Source: Microvirga rosea
GTDB taxonomy: Bacteria; Pseudomonadota; Alphaproteobacteria; Rhizobiales; Beijerinckiaceae
DNA: 64,000 nt
Assembly: GCF_020595095.1 (NCBI RefSeq)
Contig: NZ_JAJDOP010000008.1
Coordinates: forward strand, 62,001 to 126,000
Direction of reading: 5' to 3'
In this document: positions 34,518-42,939 of the stretch, piece after piece
How the letters are laid out: each line of letters begins with the position of its first letter
Numbering within the stretch: position 1 is the first letter of the stretch
Made by a program: the position numbers and the translations under genes
The notes under the pieces: model-generated
Databases searched by the model: none
What the model saw: the letters and a program-made list of their open reading frames with translations, nothing else
What the model was told of the DNA's origin: nothing

Positions 34518-35525
34518 GGAGCGGACCGCATCGTTCATGTGATCGGTCAGATCCAAATTCTCGTTGATGGCCCGCAGGAGAAATCGCTGTTCCCGCTCGC
34601 ACAAGGCATCATGATCAGGCTCATCGGCCGTATCGATATGCTCGTCTCTCCGAGCGAATGTTCCATCCGGCGTCAGGTCGGCATGGTGCAGCAGGATCCG
34701 GTTCGTCTTGGTATGTGCATTGATATCGTCCGAGCGAATATCTCCCGCCGTCTCCGCCATGACGATGCTGACACTACCTTTTGGACCGATAACGTCCTTC
34801 ACGAAGTAGGCCGTCTCACTCATCATCGGCCCCCATCCGGCCTCGTACCAGCCCACGGAGCCGTCATCGAAGCTGACATGGAGATGCCCGTAATTGTACA
34901 TGCCCGGCGGCATGTCGTCAGTCAGGCGGGTTCCGACAGCATGAACCTGGATAGGGTTGGCACGGGTGATCTGGCACATGACGTCGACATAATGCACGCC
35001 GCAATCGACGATGGGCGACAGGGACTGCAGCAAACGCTTATGGGCCTCCCAAGCCGGTCCGCTTGATTGCTGGTTGAGGTTCATGCGGAAGACGTGGGGG
35101 GATCCCAGCGTCTTGGCAATCTCGATGAATTTGATCCAGGACGGGTGATGACGCAGAATATAGCCGATCACGAGCTTGCGGTTTGTCCGGAGAGCCGTGG
35201 CGACAACGCGCTCCGCATCCGCGACATTGTCAGCGAGCGGCTTTTCGACAAAGACATGTGCGCCTGCTTCCATGGCCTTGACGGCATAATCGGCATGGGT
35301 ATCCGACCAGGTGTTGATGGACACGACGTCGGGCCTGAGGGAGGTGAGCGCTTCCTCGAAGTGAGTAAAGCGTTGCGCCTTATGGAGGGAGCTTGGCAAT
35401 GCCATGCCTTCGATATTGCGCGTGCAAAGGCCCACCACATCGAAGCCCTCGATCCGGTCATAGGCCTGCGCGTGAGACAAGCCCATATTTCCAAGGCCGA
35501 CAACCAGAACCCGCTGTGTGCCCAT
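34458..35525 (-). CDS. Gfo/Idh/MocA-family NAD(P)-dependent oxidoreductase
   Basis: A 355-residue sugar oxidoreductase. The Rossmann motif VVGLGNMGLSHAQAY is at about 8-22, and the catalytic-site motif FVEKPLADN with its Lys is near 94. A C-terminal beta-domain covers about 125-350, with GVHYVDVM near 178 supplying the usual His/Asp pair. The family oxidises or reduces hydroxyl or ketone groups of sugars, inositols and amino sugars. It is downstream of nagA in the same direction (16-base gap), so it probably handles an amino-sugar derivative. Its 3' end overlaps the convergent GNAT gene by 60 bases. Confidence 0.88.
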   Translation of the reverse strand: MGTQRVLVVGLGNMGLSHAQAYDRIEGFDVVGLCTRNIEGMALPSSLHKAQRFTHFEEALTSLRPDVVSINTWSDTHADYAVKAMEAGAHVFVEKPLADNVADAERVVATALRTNRKLVIGYILRHHPSWIKFIEIAKTLGSPHVFRMNLNQQSSGPAWEAHKRLLQSLSPIVDCGVHYVDVMCQITRANPIQVHAVGTRLTDDMPPGMYNYGHLHVSFDDGSVGWYEAGWGPMMSETAYFVKDVIGPKGSVSIVMAETAGDIRSDDINAHTKTNRILLHHADLTPDGTFARRDEHIDTADEPDHDALCEREQRFLLRAINENLDLTDHMNDAVRSLRIVLAADEAVRTGRVVAL

Positions 35526-35541
35526 GGCATGGTCTCCTGTG

Positions 35542-36669
35542 TTAATCCCCGTCGATCCAGGTTTGCCGAACCGTGAGATCGTCGTCCAGCAAAACGAGGC
35601 TTGCCCGATAGCCAGGCGCGATGCGGCCGAATTCGTGGTCGAGGCGCAGGAAGGCTGCCGGGACGAAAGAAGCCATCCGAAGAGCCTGCCCCACGGAAAG
35701 ACCGAGGCGATGAACGGTGTTTCGGACCGCGCTCGCCATATCGAGGTCGGAGCCGGCTAAGGTCCCGTCGGCTGTCGTGAGCTTTCCATCCTTGCGATAG
35801 ATCGTTCGGCCGTGCAGCTCAAAGCTCTGCATCGCCGTTCCGGTAACGGACATGGCGTCCGTCACCAGCATCATCCGGTCCACCCCTTTTGCCGCGATCG
35901 CGATCCGAAGCGAAGCATCGTCGACGTGGTGTCCGTCGACGATCAGGCCGCACCAGGTCTCTTTCGTATCCAAGGCAGCTCCGACAGGTCCTGGCTCGCG
36001 TCCCATCAAGGGAGGCATGGCGTTGAAGAGGTGCGTGAATCCGCGCAGGCCATGGCTATAGGCCTCGAGCACATCGGCGTAGCTTCCGGCGGTGTGCCCT
36101 GCGCAGAGCAAAACTCCTGCCCGGACCAGTTTCGAAATGGCGTCAGGGCTGTTCTTCTCCGGCGCGAGGGTTACCAGAGTCCGGCCCTCGGACAAGGATG
36201 TCAGGATGGCGATGTCCTGATCGTCGATCGGACGCATATAGTCCGGATTATGCACACCCTTTCGTTCCGGATTGATGAAGGGGCCTTCCACGTGGATTCC
36301 GAGAACGCCGGGGATCCGCGCCGCAAGGGCCTGCTGCATTGCCTTGACAGCCTCGGCCATGCGCTCCCGGGTGTCCGTGATGAAGGTGGGGAGAAGTCCG
36401 ACCGTGCCGAATTGCCGATGTGCCTCCGCCATGGTGCGCAAGCCTTCGACGGTTCGCACATCGTTGAACAGAACGCCGCCGCCGCCGTTGACCTGAACGT
36501 CGATGAAGCCCGGCGCCAGGAGACCTTCAACCGCGCGGCGCTCAATCCGTGCCGACAGCTCCCCCTCGCGAAGAACGGCGACGATCCTGCCGCCTTCGAC
36601 AACAACCGCCCGCCCTTCCAACATGCTTTCGCCGTCGAAGAGGCGAGCGCCGGTCAGCGCGTAGATCAT
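35542..36669 (-). CDS. nagA: N-acetylglucosamine-6-phosphate deacetylase
   Basis: A 375-residue amidohydrolase giving glucosamine-6-P and acetate. Family features: LLAPGFIDVQVNGGGG near 49-64, the metal-binding Glu in GIHVEGPFINPERKG near 124-138, His in LCAGHTAGSYADVLEAYSHG near 188, His in FTHLFNAMPP near 213, and the catalytic Asp in MLVTDAMSVTG near 271. Start and previous stop overlap (TGATG), so it is coupled to the SIS-domain deaminase. Together the two convert GlcNAc-6-P to fructose-6-P. Confidence 0.95.
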   Translation of the reverse strand: MIYALTGARLFDGESMLEGRAVVVEGGRIVAVLREGELSARIERRAVEGLLAPGFIDVQVNGGGGVLFNDVRTVEGLRTMAEAHRQFGTVGLLPTFITDTRERMAEAVKAMQQALAARIPGVLGIHVEGPFINPERKGVHNPDYMRPIDDQDIAILTSLSEGRTLVTLAPEKNSPDAISKLVRAGVLLCAGHTAGSYADVLEAYSHGLRGFTHLFNAMPPLMGREPGPVGAALDTKETWCGLIVDGHHVDDASLRIAIAAKGVDRMMLVTDAMSVTGTAMQSFELHGRTIYRKDGKLTTADGTLAGSDLDMASAVRNTVHRLGLSVGQALRMASFVPAAFLRLDHEFGRIAPGYRASLVLLDDDLTVRQTWIDGD

Positions 36670-37718
36670 CAGACGGTCTCCGTCACTTTGCGCAGGCGGG
36701 GAGGGGCGTCCGGGTTATGGCCACGGCCTTGCGCGATGGCGTTCACGAGAGGGTAGAAGCTCTGGATCAGGGCGATGGGTGCGATAAACGGATGGATCCC
36801 GTCGACGGACGGCAGCGTGACGGCCGCAGGGCCCTCCGCCGCCCCGGCGACGATGACGGGCACCTTCTGATCGCTCAGCTTCGTGACAAGATCGCTAACG
36901 CCGCTGAGCGTCTCGTCGCGCTGGCTCAGAACCAGGACGGGGAAGTGGCCCCCCGCGAGAGCCCAGGGACCATGCATCAGCTCGGCCGCGCTCATGGCCT
37001 CGGCATGGATGCCGGAGGTCTCTTTCAATTTCAAGGCCGTTTCCTGCGCCATTGCAAAGCCGACACCCCGGCCGACGACGAACAGGTTGTCGGCCCGCGC
37101 GAGAAGCGGAAGGGCTGCCGACCAGTCCAGAGCAGCAGCTTTTTCGAGAACGTCCGGTAAGCTCTCCAGGGCCGCGAGAAGATCCGAGTCCTGAGACCAA
37201 TGCGCCACGAGCTGGAGCGATGCGGCAAGGGCCGCGATAAACGACTTCGTGGCTGCAACGCTTTTCTCGGGCCCGGCGTGGAGAGGCAGGACGACTTCGC
37301 ATGTGGCTGCCAAAGGTGAGCTCGTATCGTTGACGAGCGCCACGGTCAGCGCGCCGTCATTGCGACCTGCTTGCGCGAGATTCAGAATGTCCGGGCTGCG
37401 GCCTGACTGAGAGACGGCGAGAAAGAGCGCCTCCCGCATGCGGGGACGTGCTTCGTAGACCGAGGTCACCGATGGCCCCACAGAGGCCGTGACGAGACCG
37501 GAATGGATCTCCAGCAGGTATTTGGCGAAAGTTGCCGCGTTGTCGGAACTTCCGCGGGCGCAGGTTACCGCGAAGGGAGGCGGTGCTGCGCGGAGGCGTT
37601 CACCCAAATCACGGCAAAGGTCCGCATTGCTGGCAAGAAGGCGTGCGACCACCTGAGGCGCCTCGCGCGCTTCGCGCAGCATATCGGTGGAAGCTGAGGA
37701 ATTGATTTCAGGCATCAT
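36669..37718 (-). CDS. SIS-domain glucosamine-6-phosphate deaminase (NagB-II-like)
   Basis: A 349-residue protein equal to the isomerase half of GlmS, with two SIS domains (about 40-170 and 205-330). Sugar-phosphate loops are seen in CARGSSDNAATFAKYLLEI (near 53) and VSQSGRSPDIL (near 104). The second domain holds VVGRGVGFAMAQETALKLKET, SAAELMHGPWAL and the terminal NPDAPPRLRKVTETV typical of this group. It lacks the glutaminase domain, so it should work in the deaminating direction in amino-sugar catabolism. Position between nagA and the GntR gene supports this. A classical NagB is not present. Confidence 0.9.
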   Translation of the reverse strand: MMPEINSSASTDMLREAREAPQVVARLLASNADLCRDLGERLRAAPPPFAVTCARGSSDNAATFAKYLLEIHSGLVTASVGPSVTSVYEARPRMREALFLAVSQSGRSPDILNLAQAGRNDGALTVALVNDTSSPLAATCEVVLPLHAGPEKSVAATKSFIAALAASLQLVAHWSQDSDLLAALESLPDVLEKAAALDWSAALPLLARADNLFVVGRGVGFAMAQETALKLKETSGIHAEAMSAAELMHGPWALAGGHFPVLVLSQRDETLSGVSDLVTKLSDQKVPVIVAGAAEGPAAVTLPSVDGIHPFIAPIALIQSFYPLVNAIAQGRGHNPDAPPRLRKVTETV

Positions 37719-38490
37719 GATGGGTCCGGTCCGGCGGGCTGATCGTCAGCTCCGCTACGAAGTCATAAGCATCGCCCCGGTAGTAGGACGAGGTGAACTC
37801 GACCGCCTCTCCCGTTGCGGTGAAGGAGCGACGTTCGATATACAGGGCAGGACTCTTGATCGGCACCTGGAGCAAGGAGGCCTGCTCGTCGGAAAGAAGT
37901 ACAGCATGGAGCCTTTGCAGGGCCCTTGCCGGAAGCACTCCCTGCTCATGGAGAACGGCATAGAGGGACTGCTTGACGAGAGATGGATCCGGAAGAAAAC
38001 GGCTTGGAACGACAGCATGCTCGATCGCCATCGGAATTCCGTCTGCCAGACGAAGGCGGTTGACGCGGCTCACCTGATCCCCGGGGGAGAGGCCAAGAGC
38101 CATCAATTCGTTCGGTGAAGCCTGCCCGATGGAACGGCTGAGGAGAATGGCAGAGGACGGCAGGCCTCGAGCCGACATGTCGTCCGTAAAACTGGACAGG
38201 CGAGAAAGAGGCTGCTCCAGTCGCATGTGCGGTGCGATGAAAGTGCCAGACCCCCAGCGTTGAACGAGGACGCCTTTCTTCACGAGGCCCGTGATAGCCT
38301 TCCGCACGGTAACACGCGAGACCCCAAGCTGTTTGGCAAGGTCGCGCTCCCCCGGCAGGGCATCATCCGCCTTGATGGTTCCCTTTCGTACCGCATCCTC
38401 GATGGATTGCTGCAGCTGAAGGTAAAGCGGCGTCGGATTTCCCTCGTCCAATGAGACCAACGCTAAGGCTTCCGGAGCCTCATTGTTCAT
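37708..38490 (-). CDS. GntR/HutC (UTRA) family regulator of amino-sugar genes
   Basis: A 260-residue repressor. The start at 38490 overlaps the upstream kinase stop (ATGA) and gives the normal length. The winged helix is at about 20-85 (PLYLQLQQSIEDAV, then LPGERDLAKQLGVSRVTVRKAI). The UTRA ligand domain is at about 100-250, with VSRVNRLRLADGIPMAIE in its centre. Homologues such as DasR, NagR/YvoA and NagQ sense GlcNAc-6-P or GlcN-6-P. It is the natural regulator for sites A, B and C found in front of the three units of this island. Confidence 0.9.
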   Translation of the reverse strand: MNNEAPEALALVSLDEGNPTPLYLQLQQSIEDAVRKGTIKADDALPGERDLAKQLGVSRVTVRKAITGLVKKGVLVQRWGSGTFIAPHMRLEQPLSRLSSFTDDMSARGLPSSAILLSRSIGQASPNELMALGLSPGDQVSRVNRLRLADGIPMAIEHAVVPSRFLPDPSLVKQSLYAVLHEQGVLPARALQRLHAVLLSDEQASLLQVPIKSPALYIERRSFTATGEAVEFTSSYYRGDAYDFVAELTISPPDRTHHDA

Positions 38491-39380
38491 CGCGGCCTCC
38501 TCGGCGAAGACGTATGGGTCGTTTGCCGCGCAAGAAGAATGGCGCCGTCCATCGCGTCGGCCTTCGGCTGTACGATGACCTGCTGCAGCGGCGGAGCGAG
38601 CCAATGGCGCAACGGTTCCGACAACCCGCCGAAAAGGCAGAGTGCCGGCGCGCCGAGGTCGAGCAGCCGTGTCGCGATCTGAGCCATCTGTCGAGCCGCC
38701 TCTTCGATCAGGACAAGGCCGAGCGGGTCGCGGCGCTGAGCATGTTCAAGCACAAGAGGTGCATAGCGGGCATAATCGGCCGGCCGTGCCTTGCCGACCC
38801 AGTCCACGATCGCTTCAGGACTGTGACCGAACTCGCCCAGAATCGCATCCGACAAAGGTGTCGACGGAATGCGTCCGTCATAAGCCCAGATGGTGTGGCG
38901 CAGGACTTCGCGCCCGATGGCGGCGCCGCTGCCCTCGTCGGAGATCTCGTAGCCCCATCCACCGACATAGCGTCGTTCACCGGCTACGACACCATAGCCG
39001 CAAGAGCCTGTACCGACGATCAGAATCGCACCGTCGCCACCCCCGAATGCACCCAACCATGCCGTATGGGCATCGGTGTCGATCGAGAAGGAGCCGAATG
39101 GGTGTGAGCGGGACAAAAGGCGTTCCACCGCACTCGTTTGTCCTGCTCCCGCGGCGCCCATGCCGGCATGGATCCTGCTGAAATCGAATTCCTGAAGATT
39201 TGCTTCCGCAAGGGCAGCGCGACTGGCGGAGAGAATCGATGCCCAAACGACATCGGGATCGAGCCTGATGTTCGACGGCCCGCCGATCCCCTCGCCGAGA
39301 AGGTTCCCATCACTATCGCGCAGGCGTGCCCGACACTTGGTGCCGCCCCCATCAATGCCAAGAAATAAGGAATCCGTCAT
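38487..39380 (-). CDS. BadF-type N-acetylglucosamine/glucosamine kinase
   Basis: A 297-residue ASKHA kinase. The start at 39380 was selected because the phosphate loop (FLGIDGGGTKCRARL) then begins at residue 5. Other motifs are LIVGTGSCGYGV near 118, GYEISDEGSGAAIGREVL near 139 and LFGGLSEPL near 250. It is first in the operon kinase-GntR-deaminase-NagA-Gfo/Idh and should phosphorylate the sugar brought in by the neighbouring sugar importer. Only moderately similar to the second kinase at 26463-27365, which may serve the recycling branch. Confidence 0.88.
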   Translation of the reverse strand: MTDSLFLGIDGGGTKCRARLRDSDGNLLGEGIGGPSNIRLDPDVVWASILSASRAALAEANLQEFDFSRIHAGMGAAGAGQTSAVERLLSRSHPFGSFSIDTDAHTAWLGAFGGGDGAILIVGTGSCGYGVVAGERRYVGGWGYEISDEGSGAAIGREVLRHTIWAYDGRIPSTPLSDAILGEFGHSPEAIVDWVGKARPADYARYAPLVLEHAQRRDPLGLVLIEEAARQMAQIATRLLDLGAPALCLFGGLSEPLRHWLAPPLQQVIVQPKADAMDGAILLARQTTHTSSPRRPR

Positions 39381-39754
39381 GTGGTGAGGCCGCGCCTGAC
39401 TCGAAACTTCATCTCGGTCCGGCACCATGCCACTTAATGTCCACTTCGTGAAGAGCGCAATTTTTTGACCGGCTCTCTTGCGATTTGCAAACTTAACATG
39501 ACAGTATTACACGACGGAAGCGCGCGTTGAAGATAGGACAATGGTTCTATGGGGCTGGGAACAGGGGATCTTGCAGGCCTCATCTGACGGCGATACCAAT
39601 ATAAGATCACTTGCCCGCTCTGGCTCCGAGTGGAACAGTCTGATGAACTTCGGGAGAGCCTTTGAGAATGCGGAAAAACCCGCACAAGGCAAGTCGAGGG
39701 ATAATGGAACGGGTCATGGCAGGCGCCCTAAGGCCTGACGGAGGAAGAACGACA
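39381..39754. promoter_or_regulatory. Divergent intergenic region with operator-like site C
   Basis: No gene is supported in this 374-base gap between the minus-strand kinase/nag operon and the plus-strand sugar importer. At 39592-39609 GATACCAATATAAGATCA reads, on the minus strand, TGATCTTATATTGGTATC, the same TATATTGG core and spacing as sites A and B. It is placed to act on both divergent units. The importer's first gene has GGAGGA eight to nine bases before its ATG. Confidence 0.55.
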
Positions 39755-41044
39755 ATGAGCTTTCTTGAATCCAAAGATTTCATGAAACGAGCCGGACGCT
39801 TTCTGGCCACAGCTTCGGTGGCGGCCTCGGCACTCGCTTTCGCCCATGGAGCCTCAGCTCAAACGTTGACGGTCGAAAGCTGGCGCAACGACGATGCCGA
39901 TGTTTGGAATAACCAGATCATCCCGGCCTTCAACAAGAAATATCCGAATATCAAGGTACAGTTCAAAGCCGATCCGCCGACCGAGTATAACGCGGCTCTC
40001 AACGCCCGCCTGGCGGGCGGGACGGCCGGGGATCTCATCACGTGCCGGCCCTTCGATGCTTCCCTCGATCTCTTCAAGAAGGGGCATCTCGTTTCTGTAA
40101 ACGACGTTAAGGGAATGGATAACTTTTCGGACGTGGCGAAAAGTGCCTGGTCCACCGACGACGGAAAGACCACGTTCTGCATGCCGATGGCTTCGGTCAT
40201 CCATGGCTTCATCTACAACAAGGCCATCTTCGACGAACTCAAGCTGACACCGCCGAAAACCGTCGCCGAGTTCCATGCCGTGCTCGACAAGATCAAGGCG
40301 AATGGCAAATATACGCCGATCGCCATGGGCACCGCCGATCAGTGGGAAGCCGCAACGATGGGTTTCCAGAACATCGGCGTGAATTACTGGAAAGGCGAGG
40401 AAGGCCGCAAGGCGCTGATCGAGGGAAAGCAGAAGTTCACTGACGCTCCCTATGTTCAGACGTTTACCGAGCTTGCCAGCTGGGCGCCTTATATGGGCGA
40501 CGGATTCAAGTCGCAGAAATATCCCGATACGCAAAATCTCTTCACGCTTGGGCGAGCGGCCATTTACCCGGCCGGGTCATGGGATATCCCGATTTTCCGC
40601 AAGCAGGCGGATTTCGAATTTGACGCCTTCGCTCCTCCCGCTCCGAATGCTTCGGGCAAGTGCTATATCAGCGATCACACCGATATCGCGCTGGGCATCA
40701 ATACCAAGTCGAAGAATGTCGAGGCTGCAAAGACCTTCCTGAGCTGGATCGCTTCTTCCGAGTTCGCGGATATCTATGCGAATGCTCTGCCGGGCTTCTT
40801 CCCGCTTACAAAGGAAAAGGTCACGGTGAAGGATCCGGTTGCGGCCAAGTTCGTGGGATGGCGTGATACCTGTGAGAGCTCCATCCGGAACTCCTATCAG
40901 ATCCTGTCCCGTGGAACGCCGAATCTCGAGAACGAGCTTTGGAATGTGAGTGCTCAGGTCCTCAATGGCACCATGAAGCCCGAGGAGGCCGCGAAGAAGG
41001 CCGAGGACGGGTTGGCCAGCTGGTACGAGCCTCACAAGAAGTAA
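39755..41044 (+). CDS. Sugar ABC importer solute-binding protein
   Basis: A 429-residue periplasmic protein of family 1. The start at 39755 follows a GGAGGA site; the longer frame upstream lacks one. A signal peptide covers about 1-36 (hydrophobic core, cleavage after GASA before QTLTVESW). Landmarks are FNKKYPNIKVQFKADPP near 62 and SWIASSEFADIYANALPGF near 325. It heads the importer (two permeases, ATPase). Position in the amino-sugar regulon suggests GlcNAc, chitooligosaccharide or another amino sugar as cargo. Confidence 0.93.
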   Translation: MSFLESKDFMKRAGRFLATASVAASALAFAHGASAQTLTVESWRNDDADVWNNQIIPAFNKKYPNIKVQFKADPPTEYNAALNARLAGGTAGDLITCRPFDASLDLFKKGHLVSVNDVKGMDNFSDVAKSAWSTDDGKTTFCMPMASVIHGFIYNKAIFDELKLTPPKTVAEFHAVLDKIKANGKYTPIAMGTADQWEAATMGFQNIGVNYWKGEEGRKALIEGKQKFTDAPYVQTFTELASWAPYMGDGFKSQKYPDTQNLFTLGRAAIYPAGSWDIPIFRKQADFEFDAFAPPAPNASGKCYISDHTDIALGINTKSKNVEAAKTFLSWIASSEFADIYANALPGFFPLTKEKVTVKDPVAAKFVGWRDTCESSIRNSYQILSRGTPNLENELWNVSAQVLNGTMKPEEAAKKAEDGLASWYEPHKK

Positions 41045-41056
41045 TCGCTCCATTTC

Positions 41057-41086
41057 GTGCGGCAGTCTCTTTAGGGGCTGCCGCAC
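41057..41086. repeat. Hairpin after sugar-binding-protein gene
   Basis: A 9-bp perfect stem (GTGCGGCAG and complement) with a 12-base loop begins 12 bases after the stop; a second, smaller hairpin (GCACCC/GGGTGC, 41084-41100) follows at once. There is no T-run. Same position and probable role as the hairpins after the two other operon-leading binding-protein genes. Confidence 0.7.
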
Positions 41087-41107
41087 CCTTGTTCGGGTGC
41101 GATCTCG

Positions 41108-42070
41108 ATGTCGACAACCTCCTTCGAAACCACCGCTCCTCTCGTGGCAGCGCCCGCACGTTCGCGGCTCCCGCTTCATATTGTCGTCTTTCTGGCGCCT
41201 GCGCTCCTGATCTACTCGATTTTTTCGATCTACCCGTTGGTCGATACGATCCGCCTCAGCTTTTATGCCGGAGACCAGACGGGCGCGCAGCATTTTGCCG
41301 GACTGGATAACTTTCGGATGCTGCTGTCCGATCCGACTTGGTCCGGACAGTTCTGGAACGCACTCCGCAACAACCTGTTCTTCTTTGGGGTTCATATGGT
41401 TGTGCAGAACGGGATAGGCTTGGGCCTGGCCATGTTGCTCAGCCTGCCGCGGCTTACGGGCGGAAGCGTCTATCGGACCCTGATCTTTCTGCCGACGATG
41501 CTGTCCGTGGTGATTATCGGTTTTGTCTGGCAGCTCATGCTCAACCCCCTTTGGGGCATCGCGCCAAGCCTCCTGAAGGCAGTCGGACTCGGCAGCTTCT
41601 TCGGGCCATGGCTCGGGCAGGAATCGACCGCGCTGATAACGATTTCCTTGATCTCGGTTTGGCAGTTCGTCGGAATTCCGATGATGTTGATCTATGCCGC
41701 CCTCATCAATATTCCGGACGATCTCCTGGATGCCGCGACCGTTGATGGAGCCGGTCCTTTCAGCGTGTTCTGGTTCGTCCGTCTGCCGCTCATCCTGCCG
41801 ACCCTGGGGGTTGTGTCGATCCTGACCTTTGTGGCCAATTTCAATGCATTCGATCTGATCTATGCGGTGAAAGGCGCTCTCGCCGGTCCAAACTTCTCGA
41901 CGGATATTCTAGGAACGTTCTTTTACCGGACTTTCTTCGGCTATCAGCTCCAGGTGGGGAGTCCCACGATGGGGGCGACCGTCGCCACGGCGATGCTGAT
42001 CGTCATTCTGATCGGCGTGCTGATCTATCTGTTCGGCATCCAGCGGCGGCTGCAAAGACATACATTTTGA
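41108..42070 (+). CDS. Sugar ABC importer permease (MalF/UgpA-type)
   Basis: A 320-residue inner-membrane protein. After a 22-residue cytoplasmic tail come six predicted helices (first about 24-45, HIVVFLAPALLIYSIFSIYPL). The coupling loop lies near 215 (DDLLDAATVDGAGPFSVFWFVRLPLI, core DAATVDGAG). It pairs with the following permease, seven bases downstream. Confidence 0.93.
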   Translation: MSTTSFETTAPLVAAPARSRLPLHIVVFLAPALLIYSIFSIYPLVDTIRLSFYAGDQTGAQHFAGLDNFRMLLSDPTWSGQFWNALRNNLFFFGVHMVVQNGIGLGLAMLLSLPRLTGGSVYRTLIFLPTMLSVVIIGFVWQLMLNPLWGIAPSLLKAVGLGSFFGPWLGQESTALITISLISVWQFVGIPMMLIYAALINIPDDLLDAATVDGAGPFSVFWFVRLPLILPTLGVVSILTFVANFNAFDLIYAVKGALAGPNFSTDILGTFFYRTFFGYQLQVGSPTMGATVATAMLIVILIGVLIYLFGIQRRLQRHTF

Positions 42071-42077
42071 GGGCGTC

Positions 42078-42911
42078 ATGAATCGGTATATCAGGCCGGG
42101 ACGGCTGGCCGTCCATATAGCTCTCATTCTCTATACCATCATCGCCATTGGGCCGATCCTGCTCATCGTTCTCAATGCCTTTAAAACCCGTCGGGCGATT
42201 TTCGCCGATCCTCTTGGTTTTCCGGATGCGCGGACTTTCACGACCATCGGGTTCGATCAGGTCTTTGCGAAATCCGACTTCGGGCTCTACTTCATCAACA
42301 GCCTGACCATAACGGTCGTGTCCCTGGGGTTGATCGTCCTCATCGGGGCCATGGCAGCATGGGCGCTGACGGAATACCGCTTCCGCGGCAACACCCTCAT
42401 TTCTCTCTACTTGGCGATCGGGATCATGGTCCCGATCAGATTGGGTAGCGTCAGCATTTTGCGCATGATGGTGGAGTTGAACCTCGTCAATACGCTGACA
42501 GCTCTCATCCTGGTCTATGTCGCCCAGGGATTGCCTCTTGCGGTTCTGATCCTCAGCGAGTTCATTCAGCAAATTCCAAAGGATCTGCGTGACGCAGCGC
42601 GATGCGACGGCGTGAGCGAGTACCGGATTTTCGGCAGCATCATCCTGCCTCTCATCCGTCCTGCGATTGCGACTGTCGCCGTCTTCACCATGGTTCCCAT
42701 CTGGAATGACCTTTGGTTCCCTCTCATTCTTTCGCCTGGAGACGGCAAGCAGACGGTCACGTTGGGAGTTCAGCAGTTCATCGGTCAATATGTAACGGAC
42801 TGGAATGCAGTCCTCGCGTCCCTGACCCTGGCAATCGCTCCCATCCTCGTCCTCTATCTTTTGTTCTCGCGCTATCTCGTCCGCGGCCTGACGGCCGGGG
42901 CTGTCAAGTAG
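42078..42911 (+). CDS. Sugar ABC importer permease (MalG/UgpE-type)
   Basis: A 277-residue permease with six predicted helices (first about 12-32). The periplasmic loop after it includes NAFKTRRAIFADPLGFPDA, typical of CUT1 MalG-like subunits. The coupling loop reads KDLRDAARCDGVSEYRIFGSIILPL near 170-194 (core DAARCDGVSE). It completes the channel with the preceding subunit. Confidence 0.93.
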   Translation: MNRYIRPGRLAVHIALILYTIIAIGPILLIVLNAFKTRRAIFADPLGFPDARTFTTIGFDQVFAKSDFGLYFINSLTITVVSLGLIVLIGAMAAWALTEYRFRGNTLISLYLAIGIMVPIRLGSVSILRMMVELNLVNTLTALILVYVAQGLPLAVLILSEFIQQIPKDLRDAARCDGVSEYRIFGSIILPLIRPAIATVAVFTMVPIWNDLWFPLILSPGDGKQTVTLGVQQFIGQYVTDWNAVLASLTLAIAPILVLYLLFSRYLVRGLTAGAVK

Positions 42912-42939
42912 CAGAGACCTCCTCTTCAGGTGGCAACCC

